Shown: piece by piece, positions 35,255-46,265 of the stretch | Position numbering within the stretch: the stretch's first letter is position 1 | Layout of the letters: every line of letters starts with the position of its first letter | Source of the DNA: Flavobacterium terrae | Lineage (GTDB): Bacteria > Bacteroidota > Bacteroidia > Flavobacteriales > Flavobacteriaceae | Reading direction: 5' to 3' | Length of the DNA stretch: 64,000 nt | Assembly (NCBI RefSeq): GCF_900142035.1 | Contig: NZ_FQZI01000002.1 | Location: forward strand, 124,001-188,000 | The notes under the pieces: model-generated | What the model was told of the DNA's origin: nothing | The model's input: the letters and a program-made list of their open reading frames with translations, nothing else | Database searches by the model: none | Position numbers and translations under genes: made by a program

Positions 35255-35484
35255 TCTCGACAAAAAGAATAATAAAAACGACAAAACAATGCAATGGGAA
35301 GTGTTATTTTCATTGGCATCACTAAAATTGGTGAGGGAAATTTTAACTTTTTTAAAGCAAAATGCGATTAATTAATTTTGATCATTTAAAGTAAAAAACT
35401 AATCAATTTTTTTCTTAAATTAGTATAAATTTTCCTACTTTTTAAGAAAAGGAATCTTGTGAATAATTTAACCAATTATAACAC

Positions 35485-36912
35485 ATGGAAGAAAATGCCA
35501 CTAATAAAAAGCTTAAACATTCACCAAACGCTTTCATACTGCTTTTTGTGATTTTTCTCTCGTGTGCCTCCTTGATATTTCTTAATTATTATACTATTAA
35601 AATTTTATCATCAAGTAGAGCTTATGTTAATGGAGAATCACATTATTCTAAAGCTCAAAAAGATGCTGTACGACATCTTATCATTTATTTATATACCTAC
35701 AATTCAAAACACTGGCAACTGTTTTTAGAAGAAATGAAAGTTCCTCAAGGTGATGGAAAAGCTAGAATAGGCTTACTAGACAACGCAAGCGAGATAAGTA
35801 TTAAAGAATCATTTACAATAGGTCGCAATAGTCATAAAGATTTAGATGATATTATTTGGCTCTTTAATAATTTTAATTCAATCCCTTTTTTTGCTACAGC
35901 AATAAAAGAATGGGAACAAGGAGATTACTTAATTGAAAAGCTTTTCCAAACTGGAAAAAAAGTAAACCAAAAAATTACAACTCATAGTTTAAAAAATGAA
36001 GACAGACAAACGATTCTGATGGAAATAAACGAGATCAGTGACAAATTAACTATTAACGAACGTAATTTCTCAAATACTCTTGGAGAAGGCACTCACATGA
36101 TTAAAAATTATTTAGTCTACACTAATATATTTTTCATTCTAATAATTATAAGTACGGTAAGTATTTATTATTATTCTATGATAAAGAGATTAATTATATC
36201 TAATAAAAAAATTGAACAAAAAAACTCAGAGCTTATAATTGTTAATAAGGAGCTTGACAAATTTGTATACAGTGCTTCACACGATTTAAGATCACCTATA
36301 ACATCTTTGAAAGGATTAATTGAAATAGCCATTGACGAAGACAATATTGATGAAATTAAAAACTATTTGAATTTAATGAATACAAGTTTAACTAGACAAG
36401 ATCAATTCATTAGTGATATAATTGATTATTCAAGGAATAAGCGTTTAGAATCTCATAATGAGGCAGTAAATCTAAACGAAACTATAACTGAAATCATTGA
36501 TCAACATAGACATATTAAAGAAGTAAAAGAGATAGAGATCAATAAACAAATTGATTTGAATGAAGTGTATTCAGATCGTTTACGATTAAAAATTATCTTG
36601 AGTAATTTAGTATCTAATGCAATTAAATACTCAGACAAAGAGAAAAAATCAAAATTTATAAATATAAAAACAACAAAAGAAGGTAACCAGCTTAAAATTG
36701 AAGTAACAGACAATGGTATAGGAATTAAAAATGACTTACTGCATAAAGTATTTGATATGTTTTTTGCAACCAATAGTAATTTGGGTTCTGGATTAGGTTT
36801 GTACATCACTAAAGAAGCTGTAGAAAATTTAAAAGGGTCTATTTCTGTAGACTCTACTATCGAAAAAGGAACAACATTTTTTGTCAAAATACCATTACGA
36901 TATGAAAAGTGA
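35485..36912 (+). CDS. Membrane sensor histidine kinase
   Basis: 475 residues. Two membrane helices (about 15-38 and 208-230) flank a periplasmic sensor of about 170 residues that is helical and has no recognised family. A short coiled linker leads to the HisKA domain with VYSASHDLRSPITSLKG (phospho-acceptor His266). The HATPase domain follows with the N box SNLVSNAIKYSD, G1 VTDNGIGI and G2 SGLGLYITKEAV. It is complete and probably active. It overlaps by 11 bases the receiver-only regulator that follows, which is probably its phospho-partner. Proximity to the adhesin operon raises the possibility of controlling surface behaviour, but no output domain is linked. Confidence 0.9.
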   Translation: MEENATNKKLKHSPNAFILLFVIFLSCASLIFLNYYTIKILSSSRAYVNGESHYSKAQKDAVRHLIIYLYTYNSKHWQLFLEEMKVPQGDGKARIGLLDNASEISIKESFTIGRNSHKDLDDIIWLFNNFNSIPFFATAIKEWEQGDYLIEKLFQTGKKVNQKITTHSLKNEDRQTILMEINEISDKLTINERNFSNTLGEGTHMIKNYLVYTNIFFILIIISTVSIYYYSMIKRLIISNKKIEQKNSELIIVNKELDKFVYSASHDLRSPITSLKGLIEIAIDEDNIDEIKNYLNLMNTSLTRQDQFISDIIDYSRNKRLESHNEAVNLNETITEIIDQHRHIKEVKEIEINKQIDLNEVYSDRLRLKIILSNLVSNAIKYSDKEKKSKFINIKTTKEGNQLKIEVTDNGIGIKNDLLHKVFDMFFATNSNLGSGLGLYITKEAVENLKGSISVDSTIEKGTTFFVKIPLRYEK

Positions 36913-37288
36913 TTATGTATTTTTATTAATTGATGACAATTCAATTGATCAATTGGTAACTTCCCAACTTTTAAAAAAAGCTGTAGGAACTGCAGAAATA
37001 AACATTGTAAATAATGGTTTAGAAGGTCTTAATTGGTTAAACACAAATTACAACAAATTAGAAAAAACATTAATTATTCTTTTAGACATTAACATGCCTA
37101 TTATGAATGGTTTTGAGTTTTTGGCACAATACAACTCATTCCCTGAAAGTCTAAAAAACAAAACTCAAGTCTTTATGCTTTCATCTACATTAAACAACAA
37201 TGATATAGAACAAATAAGATGCAATCATAGTGTAAAAACTTTACTTAGTAAGCCTCTTTCTGTAAAAAACTTTGAAGAGTTCATATAA
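36902..37288 (+). CDS. Single-domain response regulator (receiver only)
   Basis: 128 residues from the ATG at 36902, overlapping the kinase gene by 11 bases. The acidic pair is DDN at 11-13, phospho-acceptor Asp62 lies in IILLDINMPIMNGFEF, the Ser/Thr switch residue is in MLSSTLN and the conserved Lys is in LLSKPLS. No DNA-binding or enzymatic domain follows. Proteins of this Rcp1/CheY-like type act by protein contact or in a phosphorelay. The output of the pair is therefore not encoded here and must lie elsewhere in the genome. Confidence 0.88.
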   Translation: MKSDYVFLLIDDNSIDQLVTSQLLKKAVGTAEINIVNNGLEGLNWLNTNYNKLEKTLIILLDINMPIMNGFEFLAQYNSFPESLKNKTQVFMLSSTLNNNDIEQIRCNHSVKTLLSKPLSVKNFEEFI

Positions 37289-37371
37289 ATTAATTAATTG
37301 AATATTTTAAAAATACTGTAACAAAACAATTGTTAAATCGTCATATTTTAATCAATCGAAAAACAATTATT

Positions 37372-38280
37372 TTGGAAACAATCTTAACAATCACAAACCT
37401 AAATAAGGTTTACAATAAGTACGTTCATGCTGTTAAAAATTTATCGCTAGAAATCCATAAAGGCAATGTATATGGCATCCTTGGACCAAATGGATCAGGA
37501 AAATCAACTACTTTGGGAATTGTTCTTAATGTTGTCAATAAAACTTCTGGTGACTATCAATGGTTTGGGGGTACAATGCAAACTCATGATGCATTAAAAA
37601 AAGTTGGAGCAATTATCGAACGCCCTAATTTTTACCCTTACATGACTGCCAAAGAAAATTTAGAGTTAGTCTGTAAAATAAAAAATATTCCTTTTACTAA
37701 AGTTCAGGAAAAATTAGAAATTGTTAGATTAACCGAACGAATGAATAGCAAATTCAGCACGTTTTCTTTAGGAATGAAACAGCGTTTAGCAATAGCTTCT
37801 GCCCTACTTAATGACCCAGAAATTTTAATTCTTGATGAACCTACAAATGGTTTAGACCCACAAGGAATCCATCAAATTAGAGACATCATACGATTAATCG
37901 CTTCTCAAGGAACAACAATTCTATTGGCTTCACATTTGTTAGACGAAGTTGAAAAAGTTTGTTCACATGTTTTGGTTTTAAGAAAAGGTGAAATGTTATA
38001 TTCTGGTACAGTAGATGGTATGACCAATAAACAAGGATTCTTTGAATTAAAAGCTAAAGACAATATCCAACTAGAATCTGTTCTAGAAAATCACCCATCT
38101 GTTGAAAAAATTACTGAAGATGATGGAAAACTATTGGTTTATCTAAAATCTGATCTTGCTTCAGAAGAACTAAATCAATTTTTATTTCAAAAAAATATTG
38201 TTCTACAACATTTAGTGAAACGCAAACATAGTTTAGAAGCCCAGTTTTTAGAATTAACAAACAATCATCAATCAAATTAA
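37372..38280 (+). CDS. ABC transporter ATP-binding protein
   Basis: 302 residues from a TTG start at 37372 that gives the family-like N-terminus (M)ETILTITNLNKVY; an earlier TTG at 37330 adds 14 residues unlike the family. Walker A is GPNGSGKST, the Q-loop follows, the signature is FSLGMKQRLAIASAL and Walker B is EILILDEPTNGLDPQG, with the switch His in LLASHLLDEVE. The C-terminal 80 residues form the regulatory tail usual for CcmA/DrrA-type exporters. It is followed by the permease after 14 bases, and together they form an ABC-2 type exporter of unknown substrate. Confidence 0.88.
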   Translation: METILTITNLNKVYNKYVHAVKNLSLEIHKGNVYGILGPNGSGKSTTLGIVLNVVNKTSGDYQWFGGTMQTHDALKKVGAIIERPNFYPYMTAKENLELVCKIKNIPFTKVQEKLEIVRLTERMNSKFSTFSLGMKQRLAIASALLNDPEILILDEPTNGLDPQGIHQIRDIIRLIASQGTTILLASHLLDEVEKVCSHVLVLRKGEMLYSGTVDGMTNKQGFFELKAKDNIQLESVLENHPSVEKITEDDGKLLVYLKSDLASEELNQFLFQKNIVLQHLVKRKHSLEAQFLELTNNHQSN

Positions 38281-38294
38281 CATCATCAATCAAA

Positions 38295-39131
38295 ATGAAA
38301 CGATTACTCTCAATAGAATTTCAAAAAATCTGGAAAAACAAAGCCAGTAGAGTCTTAAGTATAGCATACTTTGTCATATTATCATTAATAGCTCTTATAG
38401 CTTCGATAAAATTTGACCTTGGTCCTATCAAAATAGACTTGGCCGAAACTGGAATTTTTAATTTTCCTTTTATTTGGCACTTTAACACTTATATAGCTGC
38501 TATTTTAAAGTTTTTTCTCGCTGTTGTTATTGTATCGATGATGGCAAATGAATACAGTTATGGTACATTAAAACAAAACCTTATTGATGGAATGAGTAAG
38601 GAAGAGTTTATAAAATCAAAATTCCTTACAGTTTTAGCATTTGCTGGTATATCGACAATTTTTGTTTTTGTTATGTCACTAATATTAGGACTTTCATTTT
38701 CATCTTATAATGAATTTTCAATCATTTTTTCCGATTTAGATTATCTCCTAGCCTATTTTGTTAAGCTCGTTGGTTTCTTCTCATTCTGTTTATTTTTAGG
38801 GATTTTAGTAAAAAGATCTGCATTTGCTTTAGGGTTTTTATTGATTTGGAGCATTTTTGAAAATATTGCTTATGGATTATTAAAATTCAAATTATTTGAC
38901 GGAAGCGAAAAAGTGGATACAGCTTTTCAGTTTTTTCCATTGGAGTCTATGTCTAGTTTAATTGTTGAACCTTTTACCAGATTGTCATTTGTAAAAACGA
39001 TTGAAAATCAAATTGGTGTAGACAATTTGAAAAATTACAGTGTTGATTACCTTTCAATATTCATAGTATTAGGATGGACAGTTATTTTTATATTTTTATC
39101 ATATAAAATTCTGAAAAGAAGAGATTTGTAG
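38295..39131 (+). CDS. ABC-2 type transporter permease
   Basis: 278 residues with six hydrophobic segments (about 17-37, 65-85, 107-130, 148-170, 178-197 and 250-270). The start MKRLLSIEFQKIWKNKASRVL is typical of ABC-2 permeases. The segment ANEYSYGTLKQNLIDGMSKEEFIKSKFLTV, after the second helix, is the coupling region that contacts the ATPase. It is the partner of the ATP-binding protein just upstream. The substrate is unknown; homologues in Flavobacteriia are annotated simply as permease. The stop codon abuts the promoter of the next gene. Confidence 0.85.
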   Translation: MKRLLSIEFQKIWKNKASRVLSIAYFVILSLIALIASIKFDLGPIKIDLAETGIFNFPFIWHFNTYIAAILKFFLAVVIVSMMANEYSYGTLKQNLIDGMSKEEFIKSKFLTVLAFAGISTIFVFVMSLILGLSFSSYNEFSIIFSDLDYLLAYFVKLVGFFSFCLFLGILVKRSAFALGFLLIWSIFENIAYGLLKFKLFDGSEKVDTAFQFFPLESMSSLIVEPFTRLSFVKTIENQIGVDNLKNYSVDYLSIFIVLGWTVIFIFLSYKILKRRDL

Positions 39132-39139
39132 TATCTTTG
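39132..39139 (+). promoter_or_regulatory. -7 box TATCTTTG for the choice-of-anchor L protein gene
   Basis: Exact TAnnTTTG, beginning immediately after the permease stop codon. Transcription start is expected near 39146 and the ATG is at 39162. Confidence 0.6.
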
Positions 39140-39161
39140 CACGCCCAAATGATAAAACTAC

Positions 39162-41447
39162 ATGGAATCATTTTTAAAGTTGATTACTCTATTAAGCTTT
39201 GCTATTAGCAATGCACAATACATTCAAGTTGATGATACATATACTGCACAACAACTTATTCAAAATGTTTTTGCCAGTAATGGTTGTGGTAATGTTTCTA
39301 ATATAGTCGTTTCTGGAGGTAATTTTGGTACAGAACAAAGCTATGGTTATTTTAGCCAAGGAACGAGTAGTTTTCCTTTTGCAAATGGAATAGTATTGAG
39401 TACCGGAAAAGCTGTTTCTGCTATTGGACCAAATACTGGGAACTCAAGTGAAGGAGCAACATCTTGGGGAGGAGATGCTGATTTAGAACAAGCAATTGGT
39501 GTCAATAATACAATCAATGCAACAGTAATCGAGTTTGATTTTATTCCTTTTACAAATAACATAAGTTTCGATTATATTTTTTCATCAGAACAATATTTAT
39601 CAAATCCATCAGCAAATCAATGTGGTTATACTGATGGATTTGCTTTTTTATTAAAACCTGTTGGTTCATCCTCTTATCAAAATTTAGCACTAGTTCCAGG
39701 AACAAATACCCCTGTAAGCGTAAATACAATTAGAGGTGCTGGTACAATTTGTCCTCCAGCAAACGAAGCTTATTTTGACGCTTTTAACGGTTTCAATAAC
39801 CCAACAACATTCAATGGTCAAACAAAGATTTTAAAAGCAACATCAGTCGTTACGCCAGGAACCACATATCATATTAAATTAGTTATAGCAGATCAAGGAA
39901 ATAATTTATATGATTCAGCAATATTTCTTGGAGGAGGCTCATTTCAAAGTAGTACAGATTTAGGTCCAGATCACTTAATTGCAACTAATAACCCATATTG
40001 TGCTGGAGAAAACATAACACTTAATGCCACTCAACCGGGAACAAATACTTATAAATGGTTTAAAGATGGTGTTGATACAGGTATCACTACCCCAACATTT
40101 ATAATAACTGACAATAACAATTCAAACGAGGTAATTTATTCAGTAGAAGTATTAATTAATGGAGCTTGTCTTTCAACTGGCGAAGTTAAAATACAATTTG
40201 CTTCACTTCCTAATATAAACAATCAAACATTAGTTCAATGTGATGATGACAATAATGGAAATGCAACTTTTAATCTGACTAAATTAGATGACTTAATTAA
40301 AAATGGAGATACGTCATTAGGAAATGTGACTTACTATGAGACAATTGGTGGAAGTGCAATAACTAATCCTATTTCTTATCTGAGTATTCCAAAAACTATC
40401 TATGCTGAAGTAGCTAACTCTAACGGATGTAAATCGACTTGTCAAGTAAATTTACAAATCGCAAACAACCCTGTTAACTCTCCTATTACTTATGAAAAAT
40501 GTGATGAAGATGGCACTAAAGATGGAAAAACTACTTTTGACTTAAATACCGAAGTAACTCCCGTTGTTCTTAATGGATTACCTTCTGGTTTAACTTTACA
40601 ATACTATTCATCAGAAGTTGATTTGGCTGATGAGAATAATGCTCTTCAAAACAATTTTATAAATACTACAGCAAATACTCAAACTATCTTTGCTAGAATC
40701 ATAAATGGTCCTGATTGTTATGGTTTAGTTGAAATAAATTTAGTAGTTAACTATTTATCCCCAACAAACTTTGAAACCGAAACAATTGGAATTTGTCAAG
40801 GAATTCCTTTGACTTTAAGTGTGCCAAATATATACAGTGCATATTTGTGGTCCAATGGAGATACATTAAATGAAATAACCATTTCTACATCTGGTAATTA
40901 TTCCGTTGAAGTTACTGATGCTAATGGATGCAGAGCAACCAAAACTTTTATTGTCACATCATCTGCTCCCGCCAGCAATATCGATGCTCAAATTATTGAG
41001 TTTACTGGTAATGAAAATAATTCCATTTTAATTACTTACACCGATAATGGTGGAGATTATGTTTTTTCAATCGATGGTATTAATTATCAAACAAGTCCTC
41101 AATTTAGTAATCTGCCAGCTGGAGAATACAACATTTCTGTTAAAGATTTAAATGGATGTCTTCCAACTCCTACTAAAACAATTTACGTGCTTGATTATCC
41201 AAGTTTTTTTACTCCAAACGGAGATGGTTACAATGATACTTGGGTAATTAAAAATATAAAATTAAAACCCAACACCGTAATTAGCATTTTTGATAGATTT
41301 GGAAAACTACTAAAACAATTCAACTCAAATTCAGAGGGTTGGAATGGTACTTTTAACGGACAAAATCTACCTGCAACTGATTATTGGTTTACTTTGACAC
41401 TTGCAAACGGAAATATAATTAGAGGTCATTTTACCCTTAAAAGATAA
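39162..41447 (+). CDS. T9SS type B surface protein with choice-of-anchor L domain
   Basis: 761 residues. A signal peptide ([19 protein letters not shown]) is followed by a choice-of-anchor L domain (about 30-265): [16 protein letters not shown], then [25 protein letters not shown] and [12 protein letters not shown]. Next are Ig-like or PKD-like units beginning near residue 280 ([13 protein letters not shown]). The type B sorting domain ends the protein: [47 protein letters not shown] and GHFTLKR. It should be exported by T9SS. The C-terminus is nearly the same as that of the next gene, so the two probably share a transporter partner. No PorP/SprF gene is adjacent. Confidence 0.88.
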   Translation: MESFLKLITLLSFAISNAQYIQVDDTYTAQQLIQNVFASNGCGNVSNIVVSGGNFGTEQSYGYFSQGTSSFPFANGIVLSTGKAVSAIGPNTGNSSEGATSWGGDADLEQAIGVNNTINATVIEFDFIPFTNNISFDYIFSSEQYLSNPSANQCGYTDGFAFLLKPVGSSSYQNLALVPGTNTPVSVNTIRGAGTICPPANEAYFDAFNGFNNPTTFNGQTKILKATSVVTPGTTYHIKLVIADQGNNLYDSAIFLGGGSFQSSTDLGPDHLIATNNPYCAGENITLNATQPGTNTYKWFKDGVDTGITTPTFIITDNNNSNEVIYSVEVLINGACLSTGEVKIQFASLPNINNQTLVQCDDDNNGNATFNLTKLDDLIKNGDTSLGNVTYYETIGGSAITNPISYLSIPKTIYAEVANSNGCKSTCQVNLQIANNPVNSPITYEKCDEDGTKDGKTTFDLNTEVTPVVLNGLPSGLTLQYYSSEVDLADENNALQNNFINTTANTQTIFARIINGPDCYGLVEINLVVNYLSPTNFETETIGICQGIPLTLSVPNIYSAYLWSNGDTLNEITISTSGNYSVEVTDANGCRATKTFIVTSSAPASNIDAQIIEFTGNENNSILITYTDNGGDYVFSIDGINYQTSPQFSNLPAGEYNISVKDLNGCLPTPTKTIYVLDYPSFFTPNGDGYNDTWVIKNIKLKPNTVISIFDRFGKLLKQFNSNSEGWNGTFNGQNLPATDYWFTLTLANGNIIRGHFTLKR

Positions 41448-41452
41448 ATAAC

Positions 41453-41460
41453 TACCTTTG
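41453..41460 (+). promoter_or_regulatory. -7 box TACCTTTG for the IgGFc-like type B protein gene
   Basis: Exact TAnnTTTG six bases after the previous stop codon and 23 bases before the ATG at 41483. Confidence 0.55.
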
Positions 41461-41482
41461 GGATTTTTGTTACAAAACCCAT

Positions 41483-44400
41483 ATGAAATCAAAGTTACTT
41501 TTATTAGTTTTATTTACGTCAATCAAATGTTTTTCTCAATTTAGTAAAACACATTATATACCGCCATTATCTAACACTGAAGCCTATGAAACACTAGGTC
41601 AGTATATGTATATTTCAACACCTAGTTTAACAGATATTAATTATAGAATTATAGCAATAGGGGGAGCTGTTACAACAGGAACTGTTAGAAGAGATAACCC
41701 TAAAACTGTTTTTATTGGAACAGATTCTGACACTCAACTATTAGCAAATGGCCCAAAAGTAAGTACCATTTTAAATAACAAAGGTTATATAGTAGAAGCT
41801 GACGATCTAATTTACGTTACAGTAAGATTAACCGCTGCAAGTAACAATCACGCAGGCGGACTAGTATCAAAAGGATTGGCTGCATTAGGAACTCAGTTTC
41901 GTATTGGAGCAATGACAAACACTAATGTTGCAACAGATTCAAGACACTACACTTTTGCTGCTATATTAGCTACTGAAAATAATACAGTTGTTTCTTTTAG
42001 TGATATAAAACCTGGAGTGATATTAACAAACGATAACACATCAGGTAACACACCTGCAAGCGTAACTTTAAATGCTGGTCAAAGTTATATAATAGCCGCA
42101 GAGGGACCTAATCCAGCAAATGCAGATGGTCTTATAGGTGCACTTATTACAGCGTCTAAACCAGTAGCTGTAAATTGTGGATCATATGGTGGTTCTAATG
42201 GAACTGTTAATAGCAATTCTGATATTGGATTTGATCAAATTGTTTCTGCTGAAAGAACAGGAACAGAGTATATATTTATTAGAGGTGATGGTGAAAATAT
42301 TATTGAAAGACCTACAATTATAGCACATGAAGATAATACAGAAGTATTTTTAAATGGTACCTCAACACCTTTTACCATATTAAATGCTGGTCAATACGTA
42401 GCTTTAAATGGATCTCAATTTTCTGCTCAAGGTAATTTATATGTCAAAACATCCAAAAAAGTATTTGCCTATCAAGGAATTGGAGGAAGCTCCCAAGCAA
42501 ATCAAAATATGCATTTTTTACCTCCTTTAAGTTGTGAAACTCCAAAAGCAATAAACAATATTCCTTTTATCAATTCAGTTGGACAAAATCCAAATTTTGC
42601 CGGAACAGTATGCTTAGTAACTGAGACAGGTGCTACTCTAGATTTTACAATCAATGGAACTAATTATTCACTAACAAATCTTCCAACAGGTATTGTAGCA
42701 AATGGACCTTTTAATGTAAATGGAAATACATTATACCAAACCTATACTATTAACGGACTAACAGGAAATGTTTCTGTTTTCTCAAGTAAATCTGTATATT
42801 TATCTTATTACGGATCTTCTGGGGCTGCAACATATGGAGGATTTTATTCTGGGTTTACTTTCAAACCAGAAATCTCTTTCAACAAAATAGCTCTAACGTC
42901 TTCTAATTGTATTCCAAATGTTAAATTAGGAGTAAATAGCGTTACTTCATTCGATACTTTTGAATGGTTTTTCAATGGAGCAATAATTCCAGGTGCAAAT
43001 ACAAATGAATATACCCCAACTCAGCCCGGATATTACAAGGTAAGAGCTAGTATTTCAGGTTGTGGGTTACCGTTTGAGTCTGACGAAATACCGGTGAGTT
43101 CTTGTCCTACAAATATTGACGGAGATTTAGCTAATGATAACATTGATATAGATAATGACAACAACGGTATTTTAAACTGCGTTGAATCTTATGAGAATCA
43201 AGACATTAACATTTCAAATCCAAACACAGGAATTGTTTCTGTTGGGACTTACAACAACACTTTTAGTGGAGTAATTACAAATTCATTACCCAATTCCACA
43301 ACTCCATTTGTTGGGAATTCAAACGGTAGTTTTGTAACAGAAATATTAGCTGGTAAAGGATATTATGTTTCTTATAAACAAACATTTTCTCAACCTATTA
43401 ATATAACTTTAGAATATCCATTAACTGCTAATGCAAATGATCTATTAAATGCAAATGCTGAATACATTGTAAATGTAGATACTAACAAAACTGTTACTGT
43501 TTTAAACCCAACAAATCAATTATTAATTGACACTAATTATGACGGTATTTATGAAAGTGGTGTAACAGAATTCTCTTCTTTTGAAATTAGATTTAGATTA
43601 AATGGCAATATTCCTTTAGCTGCAGGCACTGGAACTTTCAAATTTCAATCTTACCAAACGAATACTTTTAAGATAACACATAAAAATCTTCTAGATACAC
43701 AAGGAAATAAGTCAACATTTAAATTAACTGCTACATGTGTTCCTAATGATACAGATGGAGATGGAATTCCAGATCAAATTGACCCAGATAATGATAATGA
43801 TGGAATTTTAGATATCATTGAAGTTCAAGGAAATAACTCACTTACTTTATCTAATGCTGACACTAATGCAAATGGTTTAGACAACGTTTTTGAGCCTGGT
43901 CTAACACCTATGGATACTGATTTAGACTTAATTCCTGATTATTTAGATCTTGACTCAGACAATGATGGAGTTACAGATTCAAACGAAGGTCAAATAGACA
44001 CAGATAATGATGGAATAAAAAATTATAGAGACCTTGACTCTGATGGTGATTTATGTAATGATGTAATAGAAGCTGGATTCTTAGATGGAAATAATGACGG
44101 AATATTAGGCTCGATAACACCACCTATTGTAAATCAAAATGGTTTAGTTACTAGCGGTGTTGGATATTTTGTTCCAAATCCAAATTATATAAATTCAGCC
44201 CCTATTGAAATTACCCAACAACCTCAGACAAATCCAGCTTGTGAATTACAAACAGCTACAATAACAATTGCTGACAATGGAGGAAATACTTATCAATGGC
44301 AATTGTCTACTGATAATGGAACTACATGGAATAATTTAGCAAATAATGCTACATATACAAATGTAACTACTAATACATTATCAGTAAACAATATTACCAA

Positions 44401-45856
44401 TGTAATGAGTAGCTACTTATATCGAGTTCGTTTAGATAAAATAGGAAATTCTTGTGGATTATTATCTAATGAAGTTTCATTAGATATTCTTCCTTTACCA
44501 GTAGTGAATTCTCCTATTTCAATAGTACAGTGTGATGATGATCTTGACGGAATTACAACAGTTAATTTAACTGTTAATAATTCTCAAATTTCAGCAAATT
44601 CAGCCACTCAAACCTTCGAATATTATTATACACAAGCTGATGCTCAAAATGAAATTACTGCTTCAAAAATTACAAATCCTACGGCTTATGTTAATAGTAG
44701 TTCACCAGGAGCATTTACTTTATGGGCAACCGTAAAAAATGCTAATGGATGTTTTGAAGTAGTTCAAATTAATGTGCAGATTGTTACAACACAAATTCCT
44801 GCTTCTTACACAAAGACTTTCAATCTTTGTGATGATTATATTGATGCAACAATTAATGTCACTGATGGTTCTGATGGATTTACAAAATTTGATGTATCCT
44901 CTGTAACAGATGATTTACAAACTAATGTACTACCAGCAGGAACCTATACAATTAAATATTACAGAAATGTTGCTGATAGAGACTCTCAATTAAATGAAAT
45001 TGTAGATCCATCAAACTTTAGAAATGATATTCCAAATGTACAAGTAATTTGGGCTCGTGTAGATAGCTCAGTAAGTAATGCATGTTTTGGTTATGCTAAA
45101 ATTAATTTAGTAGTTAATCCTTTACCAAGTATTGACTTAACTGCTCAAGAGTATATATGTTCAGATAATCCATCAATCATTAAAATACTAACAGCAGGAA
45201 TAAACGATGGAAGTTCTACAGCAAATTACACTTACAAATGGGTTAAAGACACTGTTGAAATAATTGATCAAACAGGTCCGACACTACAAACAAATCAAGA
45301 AGGGATATATACAGTTGAAGTAAAAACAAGTTTTGGCTGTCCAAGAACTAGAACTATAACTGTAACAAAATCTAATTCGGCTGTTTTTCTTGAAACAACT
45401 GTCATAGATTTACAAGAGGAAAATACAGTAACAATTAATGTTACTGGAGATGGTAATTATGTATATAGTTTAGATAATGAACTAGGACCTTACCAAGAAA
45501 GCAATACCTTCTACGATGTTTCTCCTGACATTCACACAGTTTATGTAAAAGATTTATACGGATGTCCTACTTCTGAAAAAACTGTCAATGTTGTAGGAGC
45601 TCCTAAATTCTTTACACCTAATGGTGATGGGTATCATGATCATTGGAATATTATTGGGCTTAGTAAAATCTATAATTCAAATGCTAAGATTTATATTTAT
45701 AATAGATTTGGTAAATTATTAAAACAAATTAGCGCCACAGATCAAGGCTGGAATGGAACTTTTAACGGAATACCGCAACCAGCTGATGATTATTGGTATA
45801 CTTTAGAATTAGAAAATGGACGTACTGCAAAAGGACATTTTGCTCTTAAACGATAA
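41483..45856 (+). CDS. Large T9SS type B surface protein: IgGFc-like N-terminus and calcium-binding TSP3-like repeats
   Basis: 1457 residues. The signal peptide is [19 protein letters not shown]. The N-terminal ~470 residues resemble the IgGFc-binding N-terminal domain of surface adhesins ([25 protein letters not shown]). An Ig-like unit follows. The central part (about 550-570 and 755-870) has thrombospondin type 3-like Asp-rich repeats, for example [20 protein letters not shown], that bind calcium. Further Ig-like modules follow, and the C-terminus is a type B sorting domain with [47 protein letters not shown] and GHFALKR. It is probably an adhesin. It shares its last ~90 residues' pattern with the preceding protein. 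An own promoter and a strong terminator frame it. Confidence 0.87.
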   Translation: MKSKLLLLVLFTSIKCFSQFSKTHYIPPLSNTEAYETLGQYMYISTPSLTDINYRIIAIGGAVTTGTVRRDNPKTVFIGTDSDTQLLANGPKVSTILNNKGYIVEADDLIYVTVRLTAASNNHAGGLVSKGLAALGTQFRIGAMTNTNVATDSRHYTFAAILATENNTVVSFSDIKPGVILTNDNTSGNTPASVTLNAGQSYIIAAEGPNPANADGLIGALITASKPVAVNCGSYGGSNGTVNSNSDIGFDQIVSAERTGTEYIFIRGDGENIIERPTIIAHEDNTEVFLNGTSTPFTILNAGQYVALNGSQFSAQGNLYVKTSKKVFAYQGIGGSSQANQNMHFLPPLSCETPKAINNIPFINSVGQNPNFAGTVCLVTETGATLDFTINGTNYSLTNLPTGIVANGPFNVNGNTLYQTYTINGLTGNVSVFSSKSVYLSYYGSSGAATYGGFYSGFTFKPEISFNKIALTSSNCIPNVKLGVNSVTSFDTFEWFFNGAIIPGANTNEYTPTQPGYYKVRASISGCGLPFESDEIPVSSCPTNIDGDLANDNIDIDNDNNGILNCVESYENQDINISNPNTGIVSVGTYNNTFSGVITNSLPNSTTPFVGNSNGSFVTEILAGKGYYVSYKQTFSQPINITLEYPLTANANDLLNANAEYIVNVDTNKTVTVLNPTNQLLIDTNYDGIYESGVTEFSSFEIRFRLNGNIPLAAGTGTFKFQSYQTNTFKITHKNLLDTQGNKSTFKLTATCVPNDTDGDGIPDQIDPDNDNDGILDIIEVQGNNSLTLSNADTNANGLDNVFEPGLTPMDTDLDLIPDYLDLDSDNDGVTDSNEGQIDTDNDGIKNYRDLDSDGDLCNDVIEAGFLDGNNDGILGSITPPIVNQNGLVTSGVGYFVPNPNYINSAPIEITQQPQTNPACELQTATITIADNGGNTYQWQLSTDNGTTWNNLANNATYTNVTTNTLSVNNITNVMSSYLYRVRLDKIGNSCGLLSNEVSLDILPLPVVNSPISIVQCDDDLDGITTVNLTVNNSQISANSATQTFEYYYTQADAQNEITASKITNPTAYVNSSSPGAFTLWATVKNANGCFEVVQINVQIVTTQIPASYTKTFNLCDDYIDATINVTDGSDGFTKFDVSSVTDDLQTNVLPAGTYTIKYYRNVADRDSQLNEIVDPSNFRNDIPNVQVIWARVDSSVSNACFGYAKINLVVNPLPSIDLTAQEYICSDNPSIIKILTAGINDGSSTANYTYKWVKDTVEIIDQTGPTLQTNQEGIYTVEVKTSFGCPRTRTITVTKSNSAVFLETTVIDLQEENTVTINVTGDGNYVYSLDNELGPYQESNTFYDVSPDIHTVYVKDLYGCPTSEKTVNVVGAPKFFTPNGDGYHDHWNIIGLSKIYNSNAKIYIYNRFGKLLKQISATDQGWNGTFNGIPQPADDYWYTLELENGRTAKGHFALKR

Positions 45857-45859
45857 AAA

Positions 45860-45888
45860 AAATCCCGAACAATGTTCGGGATTTTTTT
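45860..45888 (+). terminator. Terminator after the IgGFc-like type B gene
   Basis: TCCCGAAC and GTTCGGGA make a short perfect stem with a compact loop, followed by seven T. Confidence 0.9.
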
Positions 45889-45962
45889 ATTTAAAACATC
45901 AAACATAATTTTTTGAAAGAAAAAACGTATTTTTATTAAAACGTTTAACCAAAAAATAAATT

Positions 45963-46211
45963 ATGGAAATTATCGTAACATTAATTATTGGCGCTATTGC
46001 AGGTTGGCTCGGCAGTCAGGTTTTCAGAGGAAGTAGTTTAGGACTAATTGGTAACATTGTAGTTGGAATACTAGGAAGCTTTGTTGGTTCATGGATATTA
46101 GGCAAACTTGGCGTTAGCATTGGCGGGGGATTAGTAGGGTCAATTATCACAGGTGCTTTTGGAGCAATCGTAATTCTAGCTGTTCTTAATTTAATATTTA
46201 AATCCAAATAA
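45963..46211 (+). CDS. GlsB/YeaQ/YmgE-family stress-response membrane protein
   Basis: 82 residues and almost entirely hydrophobic. The family pattern is EIIVTLIIGAIAGWLGSQVFRG, then GLIGNIVVGILGSFVGSWILGKLG and GGLVGSIITGAFGAIVILAVLNLI. There are three predicted membrane helices with many glycines. These small inner-membrane proteins (also called transglycosylase-associated) are often induced by general stress; no enzymatic activity has been shown. It is a single gene framed by two terminators. Confidence 0.92.
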   Translation: MEIIVTLIIGAIAGWLGSQVFRGSSLGLIGNIVVGILGSFVGSWILGKLGVSIGGGLVGSIITGAFGAIVILAVLNLIFKSK

Positions 46212-46219
46212 CTAATAAT

Positions 46220-46250
46220 AAAAAAGCCACTCGATTGAGTGGCTTTTTTA
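46220..46250. terminator. Bidirectional terminator between GlsB-like gene and typA
   Basis: AAAAAGCCACTC and GAGTGGCTTTTTT pair around a 4-base loop. The A-run before and T-run after the stem allow it to work for both convergent genes. Confidence 0.92.
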
Positions 46251-46265
46251 TCATATATAAACAGC

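Larger units (their letters stand above)
35001..35484. other. 484-bp divergent intergenic region with two inverted repeats
   Basis: It separates the adhesin operon (minus) from a histidine kinase gene (plus). It holds the AT-rich 13-bp inverted repeat at 35198-35235, the palindrome at 35238-35254 and a minus-strand -7 box at 35209-35216. A small AACACGTGTT palindrome lies at 35041-35050. I see no open frame or RNA gene here. A possible plus-strand -7 box is TACTTTTT near 35432. Confidence 0.7.
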
